A stretch of 64,000 bases of DNA from RHKX01 sp046330285 (lineage in GTDB: Bacteria; Actinomycetota; Thermoleophilia; Solirubrobacterales; 70-9), in assembly GCA_046330285.1 (NCBI GenBank), contig JAXLSX010000012.1, forward strand, positions 1 through 64,000, read 5' to 3'. Below are positions 25,111-31,855 of this stretch, piece by piece. Positions within the stretch are counted from its first letter, which is position 1, and each line of letters opens with the position of its first letter. Under the pieces are notes generated by a model, which saw only the letters and a list, made by a program, of their open reading frames with translations, searched no databases and was not told the DNA's origin. Made by a program: the position numbers and the translations under genes.

Positions 25111-25908
25111 TCAGTGCTCGAGAACGAGGCCCAGGAACGACTTCGTGCGCTCCTGCTGCGGGTTGTCGAGAACCTGCGACGGCGGCCCGTCCTCGACGAT
25201 CACGCCGCCGTCCATGAAGACGACCCGGTCGGCCGCCTCGCGGGCGAAGCCGATCTCGTGGGTCACGACCATCATCGTCATCCCCTCGTCGGCGAGCTCG
25301 CGCATGACGTCGAGCACCTCCTTGACGAGCTCGGGGTCGAGGGCGCTCGTGACCTCGTCGAACAGCATCACGTGGGGGTCCATCGCGAGCGCTCGCGCGA
25401 TCGCGACCCGCTGCTGCTGGCCGCCCGAGAGCCGGTCCGGGTACTCGCCCATCTTCTCGGCCATGCCGACCCTGGTCAGCAGCTCCTCGCCGCGCTTGCG
25501 GCAATCGCCCTCGGAGCGGCCGAGGACCGTCTCCGGCGCCAGCGTGACGTTCTCGAGCGCGGTCTTCAGCGGGAACAGGTTGAACTGCTGGAAGACCATC
25601 CCGACCCGCTGGCGGACGAAATCGAGACCGGCGGTGCCCTTGCCGGTGATCTCCTCGCCCTCGAGGACGATCCGGCCGCTGTCGGGCGGCGAGAGCAGGT
25701 TGACGCAGCGCAGCAGCGTCGACTTGCCCGATCCGCTGGGGCCGAGGATGCAGACGACCTCGCCGCGCTTGACGGTCATCTCGACGCCGTCGAGGACGAC
25801 CAGGTCGCCGAAGCTCTTGCGGACGTCGTGGAGTCCGAGGATCGAGCCGTCGGGTGCGGTCGTGAGCTCGCCGGTCGTCGGGACGACCGAGCCTGCGTCG
25901 GGACTCAT
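25111..25908 (-). CDS. Polar amino acid ABC transporter ATP-binding protein (GlnQ-like)
   Basis: The 265-residue ATPase has Walker A GPSGSGKST, the Q-loop MVFQQFNLFPLKT typical of the polar amino acid family, the signature LSGGQQQRVAIARAL, Walker B VMLFDEVTSALDPE and the switch VVTHEIGFAREAADRV. An unusual ~24-residue N-terminal extension precedes the domain. It overlaps the permease gene by 4 bases (ATGA) and completes a binding protein-permease-ATPase operon. Confidence 0.93.
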   Translation of the reverse strand: MSPDAGSVVPTTGELTTAPDGSILGLHDVRKSFGDLVVLDGVEMTVKRGEVVCILGPSGSGKSTLLRCVNLLSPPDSGRIVLEGEEITGKGTAGLDFVRQRVGMVFQQFNLFPLKTALENVTLAPETVLGRSEGDCRKRGEELLTRVGMAEKMGEYPDRLSGGQQQRVAIARALAMDPHVMLFDEVTSALDPELVKEVLDVMRELADEGMTMMVVTHEIGFAREAADRVVFMDGGVIVEDGPPSQVLDNPQQERTKSFLGLVLEH

Positions 25909-26654
25909 GCCATCCCCCTCTGGTAGCGGGCCTGTTGTCGGCCGATCATGTAATCGACCAGTCGGGCGAGCGGGATCGTGACGATCAGGAACAGGATCGC
26001 CCCCATCACCAGCCCGGAGCCGTTGAAGATGTCGGACTGGATCTGGCGGCCGACGTAGACGACCTCGGCGGCGCCGAGGATGCTGACCAGCGAGGTGTCC
26101 TTCATCAGGGCGATGAAGTCGTTGAGCAGCGGCGGGATCACGCGACGGACCGCCTGCGGGACGATCACGTGCCGCATCGCCTGGTTGTGGCTCATCCCGA
26201 GCGAGCGAGCCGCCTCCATCTGCCCGCCCGGCACCGACTCGATGCCGGCGCGGTAGACCTCAGCCATGTAGGCGCCGTAGGTGATCGTCAGCGAGATGAC
26301 GCCGTACCAGAACGGGCTCGTTTCGCCGAACCAGGTCGGCTTGCCGATGAAGTCCGGGAGGACGTCGCCGCCGATCGGCGCGGCGAGCGTGCTGAGTCCG
26401 CCGGAGACGAGCAGCAGGACGATCAGCAGAGGGATGCCGCGGAAGACGTCGATGTAGCCGATCGTCACCCAGCGGATGGGCGCCAGGGCTTTTCCTGGCA
26501 ACTGCCGCAGGACGGCGAGGATCAGCCCCCAGATCAGCGAGAAGATACCGCCGAGGATCGAGAGCTTCAGCGTCAGCCAGAACCCGTCGAGGATCGGCGA
26601 CAGGTTGTCGCTCATTACGTGGAAGTCGAAGTAGTACTGCCGGATGAACTCCAT
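25905..26654 (-). CDS. Polar amino acid ABC transporter permease (HisM/GlnP-like)
   Basis: The 249-residue membrane protein has about five transmembrane helices and the family EAA region (MEAARSLGMSHNQAMRHVIV), along with the RGIPLLIVLLLV and AYMAEVYRAGIESVPGGQ blocks typical of the HEQRo permease family. It is encoded between its binding protein and ATPase. Only one permease gene is present, so a homodimer is expected. Confidence 0.93.
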   Translation of the reverse strand: MEFIRQYYFDFHVMSDNLSPILDGFWLTLKLSILGGIFSLIWGLILAVLRQLPGKALAPIRWVTIGYIDVFRGIPLLIVLLLVSGGLSTLAAPIGGDVLPDFIGKPTWFGETSPFWYGVISLTITYGAYMAEVYRAGIESVPGGQMEAARSLGMSHNQAMRHVIVPQAVRRVIPPLLNDFIALMKDTSLVSILGAAEVVYVGRQIQSDIFNGSGLVMGAILFLIVTIPLARLVDYMIGRQQARYQRGMA

Positions 26655-26711
26655 GCGCCCTCGTTCCTAACTCGATCCTGGCCCCGCCCCGGGGTTTATA
26701 TCCGTCCCCGA

Positions 26712-26745
26712 ACGAGAAGGAGCGCCCGGGGGCGCTCCTTCTCGT
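26712..26745 (-). repeat. Perfect 16-bp-arm hairpin between binding-protein and permease genes
   Basis: The two 16-base arms (26712-26727 and 26730-26745) are exact complements around a 2-base centre. The hairpin lies 57 bases after the binding-protein stop and 57 before the permease start. With no T-run it is more likely a 3'-end stabiliser or partial terminator that lets the binding protein be made in excess. Confidence 0.65.
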
Positions 26746-26802
26746 GTCCGTGCCGGCCGCAAGACCCTGTGCTCCAAGTTCCTGCGGCTCGGCTCGGCTT
26801 AT

Positions 26803-27666
26803 CTACTTGGGGTTCGTCACCGACTCGGGCGCGTCGGTCGAGAAGTACTCCTGGTACAGCTCGTCCATCGTGCCATCGTCGATCAGCTGGGCGATCGCCT
26901 CGTTGATCGCGTCGTTGAGCGGGTTGCCCGGCGCGGTCGGGAACCCGTAGACCTCGTCGGTCGAGATCTCCTGGGCGATCTCGATGCCGCCCTGCTTCTC
27001 GACGGCGTCGGCCGCGAACGGCTGATCGACGATCGCCGCGTCGACCTGCTCGGTGGTCACGGCGGCGAGGGCGTCGGCGCCCTTGCTGAAGCCGCGAACC
27101 TCGCCGGCGTCGGTCTCGTCCTCGGCGAGGGTCTGACCGGTGGTGCCCTGCTGGGCGCCTACGACCAGGCCGCCGAGATCGGCGGTCGACGTGATGTCGG
27201 AGCCCTCGGGCACGACGAGCGCCTGCTGGGCCTCGTAGTACGGGACGGAGAAGTCGACGACCTTCTCGCGGGCCGGGGTGATCGTCGCCGCTGCCGCGAC
27301 CACGTCGAACTGGCCGCTCGCCACGTCACGGAAGATCGTGTCGAACGAGCTGTTCTGGTAGGTGGGCGTGAGGCCGAGCTTCTCGGCGATCGCGTCCATG
27401 AGGTCCTTGTCGAAGCCGCTGAAGTCGCCGCTCTCGGGGGTACCGATCTCGAACGGCGGGTACGGCGCGTCGGTGCCGACCAGGAGCTGCCCTTCCTTGA
27501 TCAGCTCTGCGTTCGAGATGTCGATGGTCCCGGAGCCGGAACTCGCTTCGGTGCTGTCGCTGCTGCCGCTCGTGCTGTCGTCGCTTCCGCATCCGGCAAC
27601 CGCAAAGGCGGCAATCAGACCGATCGCGAGTACGAGCAGCGACCAAATCCTGGTCTTCCTCTGCAC
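26803..27666 (-). CDS. Polar amino acid ABC transporter substrate-binding lipoprotein
   Basis: The 287-residue protein has a lipoprotein signal ending FAVAGC (Cys26), a Ser/Asp-rich linker and a complete family 3 binding domain: LLVGTDAPYPPFEI, DLMDAIAEKLGL, then FDVVAAAATITPAREKVVDF. This last block is the classic SBP_bac_3 signature. GTG at 27666 is preceded by AAGGGAGA at proper distance; a longer frame to 27795 has no signal peptide. The ligand is probably a polar amino acid such as cystine, glutamine or arginine. The neighbouring cysM makes a cysteine/cystine role worth considering. Confidence 0.93.
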   Translation of the reverse strand: MQRKTRIWSLLVLAIGLIAAFAVAGCGSDDSTSGSSDSTEASSGSGTIDISNAELIKEGQLLVGTDAPYPPFEIGTPESGDFSGFDKDLMDAIAEKLGLTPTYQNSSFDTIFRDVASGQFDVVAAAATITPAREKVVDFSVPYYEAQQALVVPEGSDITSTADLGGLVVGAQQGTTGQTLAEDETDAGEVRGFSKGADALAAVTTEQVDAAIVDQPFAADAVEKQGGIEIAQEISTDEVYGFPTAPGNPLNDAINEAIAQLIDDGTMDELYQEYFSTDAPESVTNPK

Positions 27667-27735
27667 TGGTCGTCTCCCTTTCTCTCTCACTGAAAAGCCG
27701 CACCCGCCCCATGCCGGTGAAGCCCCCGCACCATA

Positions 27736-27754
27736 TCCTGAATCGTTCTCAGGA
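27736..27754. promoter_or_regulatory. Inverted repeat in the ABC transporter-cysM divergent region
   Basis: TCCTGA-N7-TCAGGA is a perfect 6-bp-arm repeat. On the minus strand it directly precedes TATGGT (27735-27730), a plausible -10 for the transporter operon about 64 bases before its GTG. It may be an operator or a short hairpin. Confidence 0.35.
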
Positions 27755-27826
27755 CCGGGCCAGGCCCGAACCGCCCAATCCCGATCGGGATCCAAGGAAA
27801 TGCCTGTCGGGGATGCGGGACTTCAC

Positions 27827-27842
27827 TACACTTATTGAAGTA
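27827..27842 (+). promoter_or_regulatory. -10/operator element before cysM
   Basis: TACACTTATTGAAGTA runs into the first base of the ATG at 27842. TACACT serves as -10, 9 bases from the start. ACTT-ATTG-AAGT (27830-27841) is a perfect inverted repeat. Thirteen of 16 bases match the element at 13368-13383. Confidence 0.5.
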
Positions 27843-28807
27843 TGGGTGGCGAATTGATGAACCGACCGTGCGGCGGCCAGTTCGAGAGCGTTCTCGAGGC
27901 CATCGGCAACACTCCGCTGGTCGAGCTGCAGCGACTGACTCCGAACCCGAACGTCCGGATGTTCGCGAAGCTCGAGGGCCGCAACCCGACCGGGTCCGTC
28001 AAGGACCGGGTCGCGAAGGCCATGATCGACCGGGCCGAGGCCGAGGGGCTGATCGCGCCCGGCCAAACGATCCTCGAGCCGACGTCGGGAAACACCGGCA
28101 TCGCGCTGGCGATGATCTGCCGGCGCAAGGGCTACCGCCTGAAGGCCGTGATGCCCGACAACGTCACCACCGAGCGCTCGCAGCTGCTCGCCATGTACGG
28201 CGCCGAGATCGTCTACTCGGAGGGTCCGAAGGGTTCGAACGGCGCCGTCGAGATGGCGCTCGAGATGGCCGAGGCCGACTCGTCCTACTACGTGCCCTAC
28301 CAGTACGGCAACGAGGCGAACCCGCTCGCCCACTACAACGGCACCGCCGTCGAGATCCTCGAGGAGCTCGACGAGGTCACCGCCTTCGTCAGCGGGCTCG
28401 GAACCGGCGGCACGCTGATGGGCGTCGGCCGCCGCCTCAAGGAGCACGACCCGGAGACGAAGATCGTCGCCTCCGAGCCGATGCAGGGTGAGCTGGTCGA
28501 CGGCCTTCGCTCGCTCGACGACGGCTTCATCCCACCGATCATCGATCTCTCGGTCCTCGACCGGAAGATCATGGTCTCCAACCGCGACTCGATCGTCTGG
28601 ACTCAGAAGCTGCTGCGCGAGGAGGGGATCTTCGCCGGCGTCAGCGCCGGCGCGATCGCCTACGTCGCCAACCGGATCGCCGGTGAGCTCGACGAGGGCA
28701 ACGTCGTCTTCCTGATCCCCGACGACGGCTGGAAGTACCTCTCCTCCGGCGTCTACACGACCGACGTCGACGCGATCGACGGGCTCGAGACCACCAACTG
28801 GTGGTAG
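27842..28807 (+). CDS. cysM: CysM-type cysteine synthase (CysO-thiocarboxylate dependent)
   Basis: The 321-residue PLP enzyme has GNTPLVELQRL, the PLP lysine Lys54 in PTGSVKDR, the phosphate-binding TSGNTGIALAM and GLGTGGTLMGVGR loops. It resembles mycobacterial CysM more than CysK: LKAVMPDNVTTERSQLL, YQYGNEANPLAHYNGT and the EPMQGELVDGLRSLDDGF block, whose arginine corresponds to the O-phosphoserine-contacting Arg of CysM. It should join O-phosphoserine with CysO thiocarboxylate. A second ATG at 27857 with GGTGGCGA before it is an alternative start. Mec follows after 10 bases. Confidence 0.92.
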   Translation: MGGELMNRPCGGQFESVLEAIGNTPLVELQRLTPNPNVRMFAKLEGRNPTGSVKDRVAKAMIDRAEAEGLIAPGQTILEPTSGNTGIALAMICRRKGYRLKAVMPDNVTTERSQLLAMYGAEIVYSEGPKGSNGAVEMALEMAEADSSYYVPYQYGNEANPLAHYNGTAVEILEELDEVTAFVSGLGTGGTLMGVGRRLKEHDPETKIVASEPMQGELVDGLRSLDDGFIPPIIDLSVLDRKIMVSNRDSIVWTQKLLREEGIFAGVSAGAIAYVANRIAGELDEGNVVFLIPDDGWKYLSSGVYTTDVDAIDGLETTNWW

Positions 28808-28817
28808 TAGTCCCCCG

Positions 28818-29231
28818 ATGCGGATCCGCCGCGACCTGATCGACGAGATCGTCGCGCACTCGCGCGAGGCCCGGCCGCGGGGCGAGCAGGGCGAGGAGTG
28901 CTGCGGGCTGATCGGCGGGGATACCGGCGAGATGACGTCGGTCCACCGCGCCCGGAACGCCGCCGCGACCTGGCTGCGCTACGAGGTCCATCCGAGCGAC
29001 CAGATCCGGATCATGGACCGGATCGAGGAGGACGGCGAGGAGCTCGTCGCGATCTACCACTCGCACACCAAGAGCCCCGCTTTCCCGTCGCAGACCGACG
29101 TCAACCTCGCAGCCAACTGGCCCGACGTCCTCTGGCTGATCTGCTCGCTCGAGGATTGGGACGAGCCCGTGGTCCGCGGCTTCTGGATCCGCGACGGCGA
29201 GATCGAGGAGGAGGATCTCGACGTCGTCTGA
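28818..29231 (+). CDS. mec: JAMM/MPN+ metalloprotease Mec
   Basis: Mec hydrolyses the CysO-cysteine adduct to release cysteine. The 137-residue protein has the complete JAMM zinc motif: Glu26/27 in GEECCGLIGG, His81-x-His83 in AIYHSHTKSPAFP, Ser91 and Asp94 in SQTDV (HxH-x7-S-x2-D). It is 10 bases downstream of cysM. Because the local CysO ends Gly-Gly-Ala-Ala, this protease may also perform the maturation cut, as JAMM proteases do for the extended carrier QbsE. The next gene overlaps its 3' end. Confidence 0.93.
   Translation: MRIRRDLIDEIVAHSREARPRGEQGEECCGLIGGDTGEMTSVHRARNAAATWLRYEVHPSDQIRIMDRIEEDGEELVAIYHSHTKSPAFPSQTDVNLAANWPDVLWLICSLEDWDEPVVRGFWIRDGEIEEEDLDVV
29206..29213 (+). promoter_or_regulatory. 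Shine-Dalgarno sequence supporting an ACG start
   Basis: GAGGAGGA lies within the end of mec, 7 bases before ACG at 29221. That codon opens the zinc-ribbon frame. No ATG, GTG or TTG exists in this frame between the preceding in-frame stop (29137) and the ribbon cysteines. Confidence 0.4.
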
Positions 29232-29730
29232 GGCGCCGCTCGTCTGCCGGGGATGCGGGGCGGCCCAGCAGGGGCGGCCGGGGGAGGAGAGGTTCTGCGA
29301 GGCCTGCGGCATGCCGTTGACCGCAGCGGGCCCGGCTGACGTCGGCCCGGTCGCCGAGCACGTCGAACGGGCGCGCAAGATCCAGCCGCGCCTCGCTCGC
29401 GGCGAGACAGTCCGGGTCGCGGTCGCCCTCAACCTCGCGGAGGCCGAGCTGATGCAGAACATCCTCCTCGAGGAGGGGATCCCCAGCATCCTCCGCCGCT
29501 CCGGCGGATTCGACGTGCCCGACTTCCTCGCGGCGGGACCGCGGGACATCCTCGTGCCGGCCTCCGGCGCCGAGGCGGCGCGGGAGCTGCTCAATTTCGA
29601 TGGCGTCGCGCCCCTGGAGCCGGAGCCGGTCGACCAGCGGCGGGCGGCGTTCCGCCTCGCTGCGGCGATGCTCGTCTGCCTGCTCCTGTTCGGAGCGCTC
29701 GCCGGCCTGATCTGGGCCCTGATGCCCTAG
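29221..29730 (+). CDS. Zinc-ribbon, DUF2007-like protein with C-terminal membrane anchor, probable ACG start
   Basis: The frame encodes, in order, a zinc ribbon (CRGC at 9-12 and CEAC at 26-29), a linker, a ~70-residue DUF2007-like domain (TVRVAVALNLAEAELMQNIL ... ILRRSGG ... ILVPASGAEAARELL) and one C-terminal transmembrane helix (MLVCLLLFGALAGLIWALM). The first standard start (ATG 29311) would remove the ribbon. ACG at 29221 fits an ideally placed GAGGAGGA and overlaps the mec end by 11 bases, so I extend the gene to it. A base-call error or mutation ATG to ACG would look identical. Confidence 0.6.
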   Translation, partial: TSSEAPLVCRGCGAAQQGRPGEERFCEACGMPLTAAGPADVGPVAEHVERARKIQPRLARGETVRVAVALNLAEAELMQNILLEEGIPSILRRSGGFDVPDFLAAGPRDILVPASGAEAARELLNFDGVAPLEPEPVDQRRAAFRLAAAMLVCLLLFGALAGLIWALMP

Positions 29731-30518
29731 AGCGGCGAGGGGCCGACGATCCGCTCGAAGCCGTCGGTCGCCGAGCCGGCGGCGATCAGCTCGACGTGCT
29801 CGCGCCAGACCGGTTCGATCTCGCGGATGCTGGCGCCGAACGCCGTTTCGAGCGCCGTCTCGGGGCCGGCCTTCGGCAGGCGGGCGACGAGCAGGTCGCA
29901 GGCGTGGCGGCCGACCTCGGTGTCGAGCAGGTCGAACACCGACCCGCCGAGGATGATCGCGTCACGCGCCGAGGGCGGGAAGGAGGGGGCCGGGCCCTCG
30001 TTCAGGCGGCGCAGGACGGCCGGCCTGAAGCTCGAGTACTGACCCGCGTAGAACTGCGCCCCGCCTTCGATCAGCCAGGCCCAGCGGAGGTAGCGGCTGA
30101 ACGCCCGCGGGCCCCAGGGCGGCGGGATCTTGTCGTTGTTCGCCGCCAGGACGAGCTGCGCGTACAGGCGCTCGGAGGTGCCGAGCAGGGCGCGGAGGGA
30201 GTCGGGGCCGCCGGCCCGGCGCTCGAGGGCGCTGTCGGTCAGCGTGTGGAGCTCGGTCCGCGTCGCCCAGCCGGCGAGGTAGCGCCGGCCCGCCGGAGCC
30301 GCGGCCGCGCGAGCGGCCGGCAGGAACGGGTGGGCGGCGGCGAGCCATCCCGAGCTCGGGTGGAGGATCGCCGTGACGCCGCCGGGCACGCGCTCGAACC
30401 GTTCCTCGAGCTTGAGTCGAAGCTCCTCGAGGCGGTCGAGCGTCCGCTCCGCGCACTCCTCGTCACCCTCCTCGAAGCGGACGGTGAAGCTGAGCGAGTC
30501 TGTTTCGGTCCAGGGCAC
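29727..30518 (-). CDS. Gluzincin-fold (peptidase MA-like) protein without an HExxH motif
   Basis: The 263-residue product has features of the peptidase-MA-like layout: an N-terminal alpha/beta segment (VRFEEGDEECAERTLDRLEE), the middle ATRTELHTLTDSALER where the metal site would be, and WAWLIEGGAQFYAGQ resembling the downstream 'EG.A.Y' block. The HExxH zinc motif itself is absent (ELHTL instead), so it is probably a non-catalytic relative. GTG at 30518 has TACCCT 8 bases upstream. Its stop shares CTAG with the convergent zinc-ribbon gene. The function is unknown. Confidence 0.55.
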   Translation of the reverse strand: MPWTETDSLSFTVRFEEGDEECAERTLDRLEELRLKLEERFERVPGGVTAILHPSSGWLAAAHPFLPAARAAAAPAGRRYLAGWATRTELHTLTDSALERRAGGPDSLRALLGTSERLYAQLVLAANNDKIPPPWGPRAFSRYLRWAWLIEGGAQFYAGQYSSFRPAVLRRLNEGPAPSFPPSARDAIILGGSVFDLLDTEVGRHACDLLVARLPKAGPETALETAFGASIREIEPVWREHVELIAAGSATDGFERIVGPSPL

Positions 30519-30526
30519 GGCCTACG

Positions 30527-30532
30527 AGGGTA
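30527..30532 (-). promoter_or_regulatory. Putative -10 for the peptidase-MA-like gene
   Basis: Minus-strand TACCCT ends 8 bases before the GTG at 30518, another leaderless-type spacing. Confidence 0.35.
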
Positions 30533-30601
30533 GACCTGCGCGCCCCTCGGCTCGGATGGTGCCGGGCGCCCGTGCAGCCGCGGTTGCCGGGCGAGAGCCG
30601 G

Positions 30602-31276
30602 TCAGGCGCGGTCGCGTGCCGCGGCCGCGCCGACGTGACGAGCGAGGAGCACGTCGAGTTCGTCGCCGGGGTCGTCGATCCAGATCGGCGCCGCCGAGCC
30701 GTGCAGGGACGGATCGGCGGGGTTGCGGCCGAACCTCCTGGCGATCGCCGCGAGCGGCGGGAAGAGCACCGACTGCACGGGCGCCGGTGGGCTGACGAAG
30801 CGAATGACGTAGCGGTACTCGTGCGCGATGGCCGCCAGCCAGAGCGGGTCCGGCATCCCCTTGTCGTTGACCTTCCCGAGCGCTCCGAGCGACCAGATCG
30901 CCTCGATCATCGCGACGAAGTTCTCCGCGGTCCCGGCCGGTGTCCCCGGTGACGCCTCGACCTCGACCCGGACCCGGGCGATGCCGGTGCCCGAGTTCCA
31001 CCAGTCATGGACCACACCGGCGGGCACTTCCGCGCGCCCGTCGCCGGCTCCCATCGGGCGTTCCGCGTCGTCGACCAGGAACGTGACGTCTCCCTCGAGG
31101 ACCTCGAAGCGCTCGATCAGGGAGGGGTGGACGTGGGCGCCCGCCACCGCCGCGCCGGGCTGCAGCCAGAGGTCGACCTCGAAGCTCCTGCCACCCTCGG
31201 GGCGGGAGAGGACGTGAGCCAGTTCACCCGTCACCGGGTTGTGTCCCCACTCGCGATCGTCCTGCAAGTTGTCCAT
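30602..31276 (-). CDS. Cupin-domain protein
   Basis: The 224-residue protein has a cupin barrel in its first half: cupin motif 1 GAHVHPSLIERFEVLEGDVT (G-x5-H-x-H-x-E type with His-x-His and Glu) and motif 2 VPAGVVHDWWNSG with a further histidine, so a metal site is likely. The second half is helical (MIEAIWSLGALGKVNDKGMP) and resembles uncharacterised cupins of actinobacteria. It is divergent from a MarR regulator with a palindrome between them, so it is probably repressed by that regulator. The substrate is unknown. Confidence 0.8.
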   Translation of the reverse strand: MDNLQDDREWGHNPVTGELAHVLSRPEGGRSFEVDLWLQPGAAVAGAHVHPSLIERFEVLEGDVTFLVDDAERPMGAGDGRAEVPAGVVHDWWNSGTGIARVRVEVEASPGTPAGTAENFVAMIEAIWSLGALGKVNDKGMPDPLWLAAIAHEYRYVIRFVSPPAPVQSVLFPPLAAIARRFGRNPADPSLHGSAAPIWIDDPGDELDVLLARHVGAAAARDRA

Positions 31277-31311
31277 CTCGGTTCCTCCCAGATCCGCTTT
31301 TCCGCCCGATA

Positions 31312-31330
31312 GTTAGTTAGCCTACCAAAC
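31312..31330. promoter_or_regulatory. Candidate MarR operator between cupin and marR genes
   Basis: GTTAGTTAGCCTACCAAAC is an imperfect palindrome (GTT and AAC ends, TAG/CTA core) in the 57-base divergent gap, 3 bases from the marR-type start. It is the typical size and position for a MarR dimer site repressing both genes. Confidence 0.45.
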
Positions 31331-31333
31331 GAA

Positions 31334-31828
31334 ATGACATCAAGTCGAAGACCGAAAGCGATTCCGGAGCCGTTCGGCGCCACCCGCGCGCCGATCGGCA
31401 CCGGGAACTTCGGAAACCTGCTCCGCTACCCGGCGATGGTCTTGAGCGAGATCGTCGCCCGCGAGGTCGCCGCCGCCGGTTACGCCGACCTGAGGCCCTC
31501 GCTACTCGCGATCGGCCAGCACGTCGCCGCCGACGGCAGCCGCGTCACCGAACTGGCCGAACGCGCGCAGGTGACGAAAGCGTCCGTCGTCGCCGCCGTC
31601 GACCAGCTCGAGCGACTGGGCTACGTCGAGCGGGTTCCCGACCCGACCGACGGCAGGGCCAAGCTCGTTCGCGCCACCGATCGCGCCCGCGGGGCGGAAG
31701 TCGCCGCGCGGCGCGCGATCGCCGCCGCCCGCGACGCCTGGGCCGAGGCGATCGGTCGCGGTCGGATGGATCAGCTCGAGGGAGCGCTGATCGATCTTCA
31801 AGCGGCGCTCTGGCCGGCCGACGAGTAG
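31334..31828 (+). CDS. MarR-family transcriptional regulator
   Basis: The 164-residue protein has the MarR winged helix: LLAIGQHVAADGSRVTELAE, recognition helix QVTKASVVAAVDQLERLGYV, wing RVPDPTDGRAKLVRAT, flanked by dimerisation helices (GAEVAARRAIAAARDAWAEA). The N-terminal ~30 residues are an extension rich in Pro/Arg. It is divergent from the cupin gene and probably represses it and itself through the palindrome in between. The ligand is unknown. Confidence 0.87.
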   Translation: MTSSRRPKAIPEPFGATRAPIGTGNFGNLLRYPAMVLSEIVAREVAAAGYADLRPSLLAIGQHVAADGSRVTELAERAQVTKASVVAAVDQLERLGYVERVPDPTDGRAKLVRATDRARGAEVAARRAIAAARDAWAEAIGRGRMDQLEGALIDLQAALWPADE

Positions 31829-31843
31829 CGAAGCGCTCGCGGT

Positions 31844-31849
31844 TACGCT
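31844..31849 (+). promoter_or_regulatory. Putative -10 for the endonuclease IV gene
   Basis: TACGCT ends 6 bases before the ATG at 31856, in the 27-base gap after the marR-type gene. Confidence 0.3.
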
Positions 31850-31855
31850 GCGGTG

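Noticed and set aside
27842..28807. Calling this gene CysK (O-acetylserine sulfhydrylase)
   Set aside because: Sequence blocks around the PLP site and the LRSLDDGF loop match CysM, and mec directly follows; cysO is also present. CysK is possible only if biochemistry shows sulfide use.
29220..29235. Programmed +1 frameshift joining Mec to the zinc ribbon at GTC-TGA-G
   Set aside because: It resembles the prfB slip site, but the Shine-Dalgarno-like GAGGAGGA is too far (12 bases) for that mechanism, whereas it is ideal for initiation at ACG 29221. Mec is full length without fusion.
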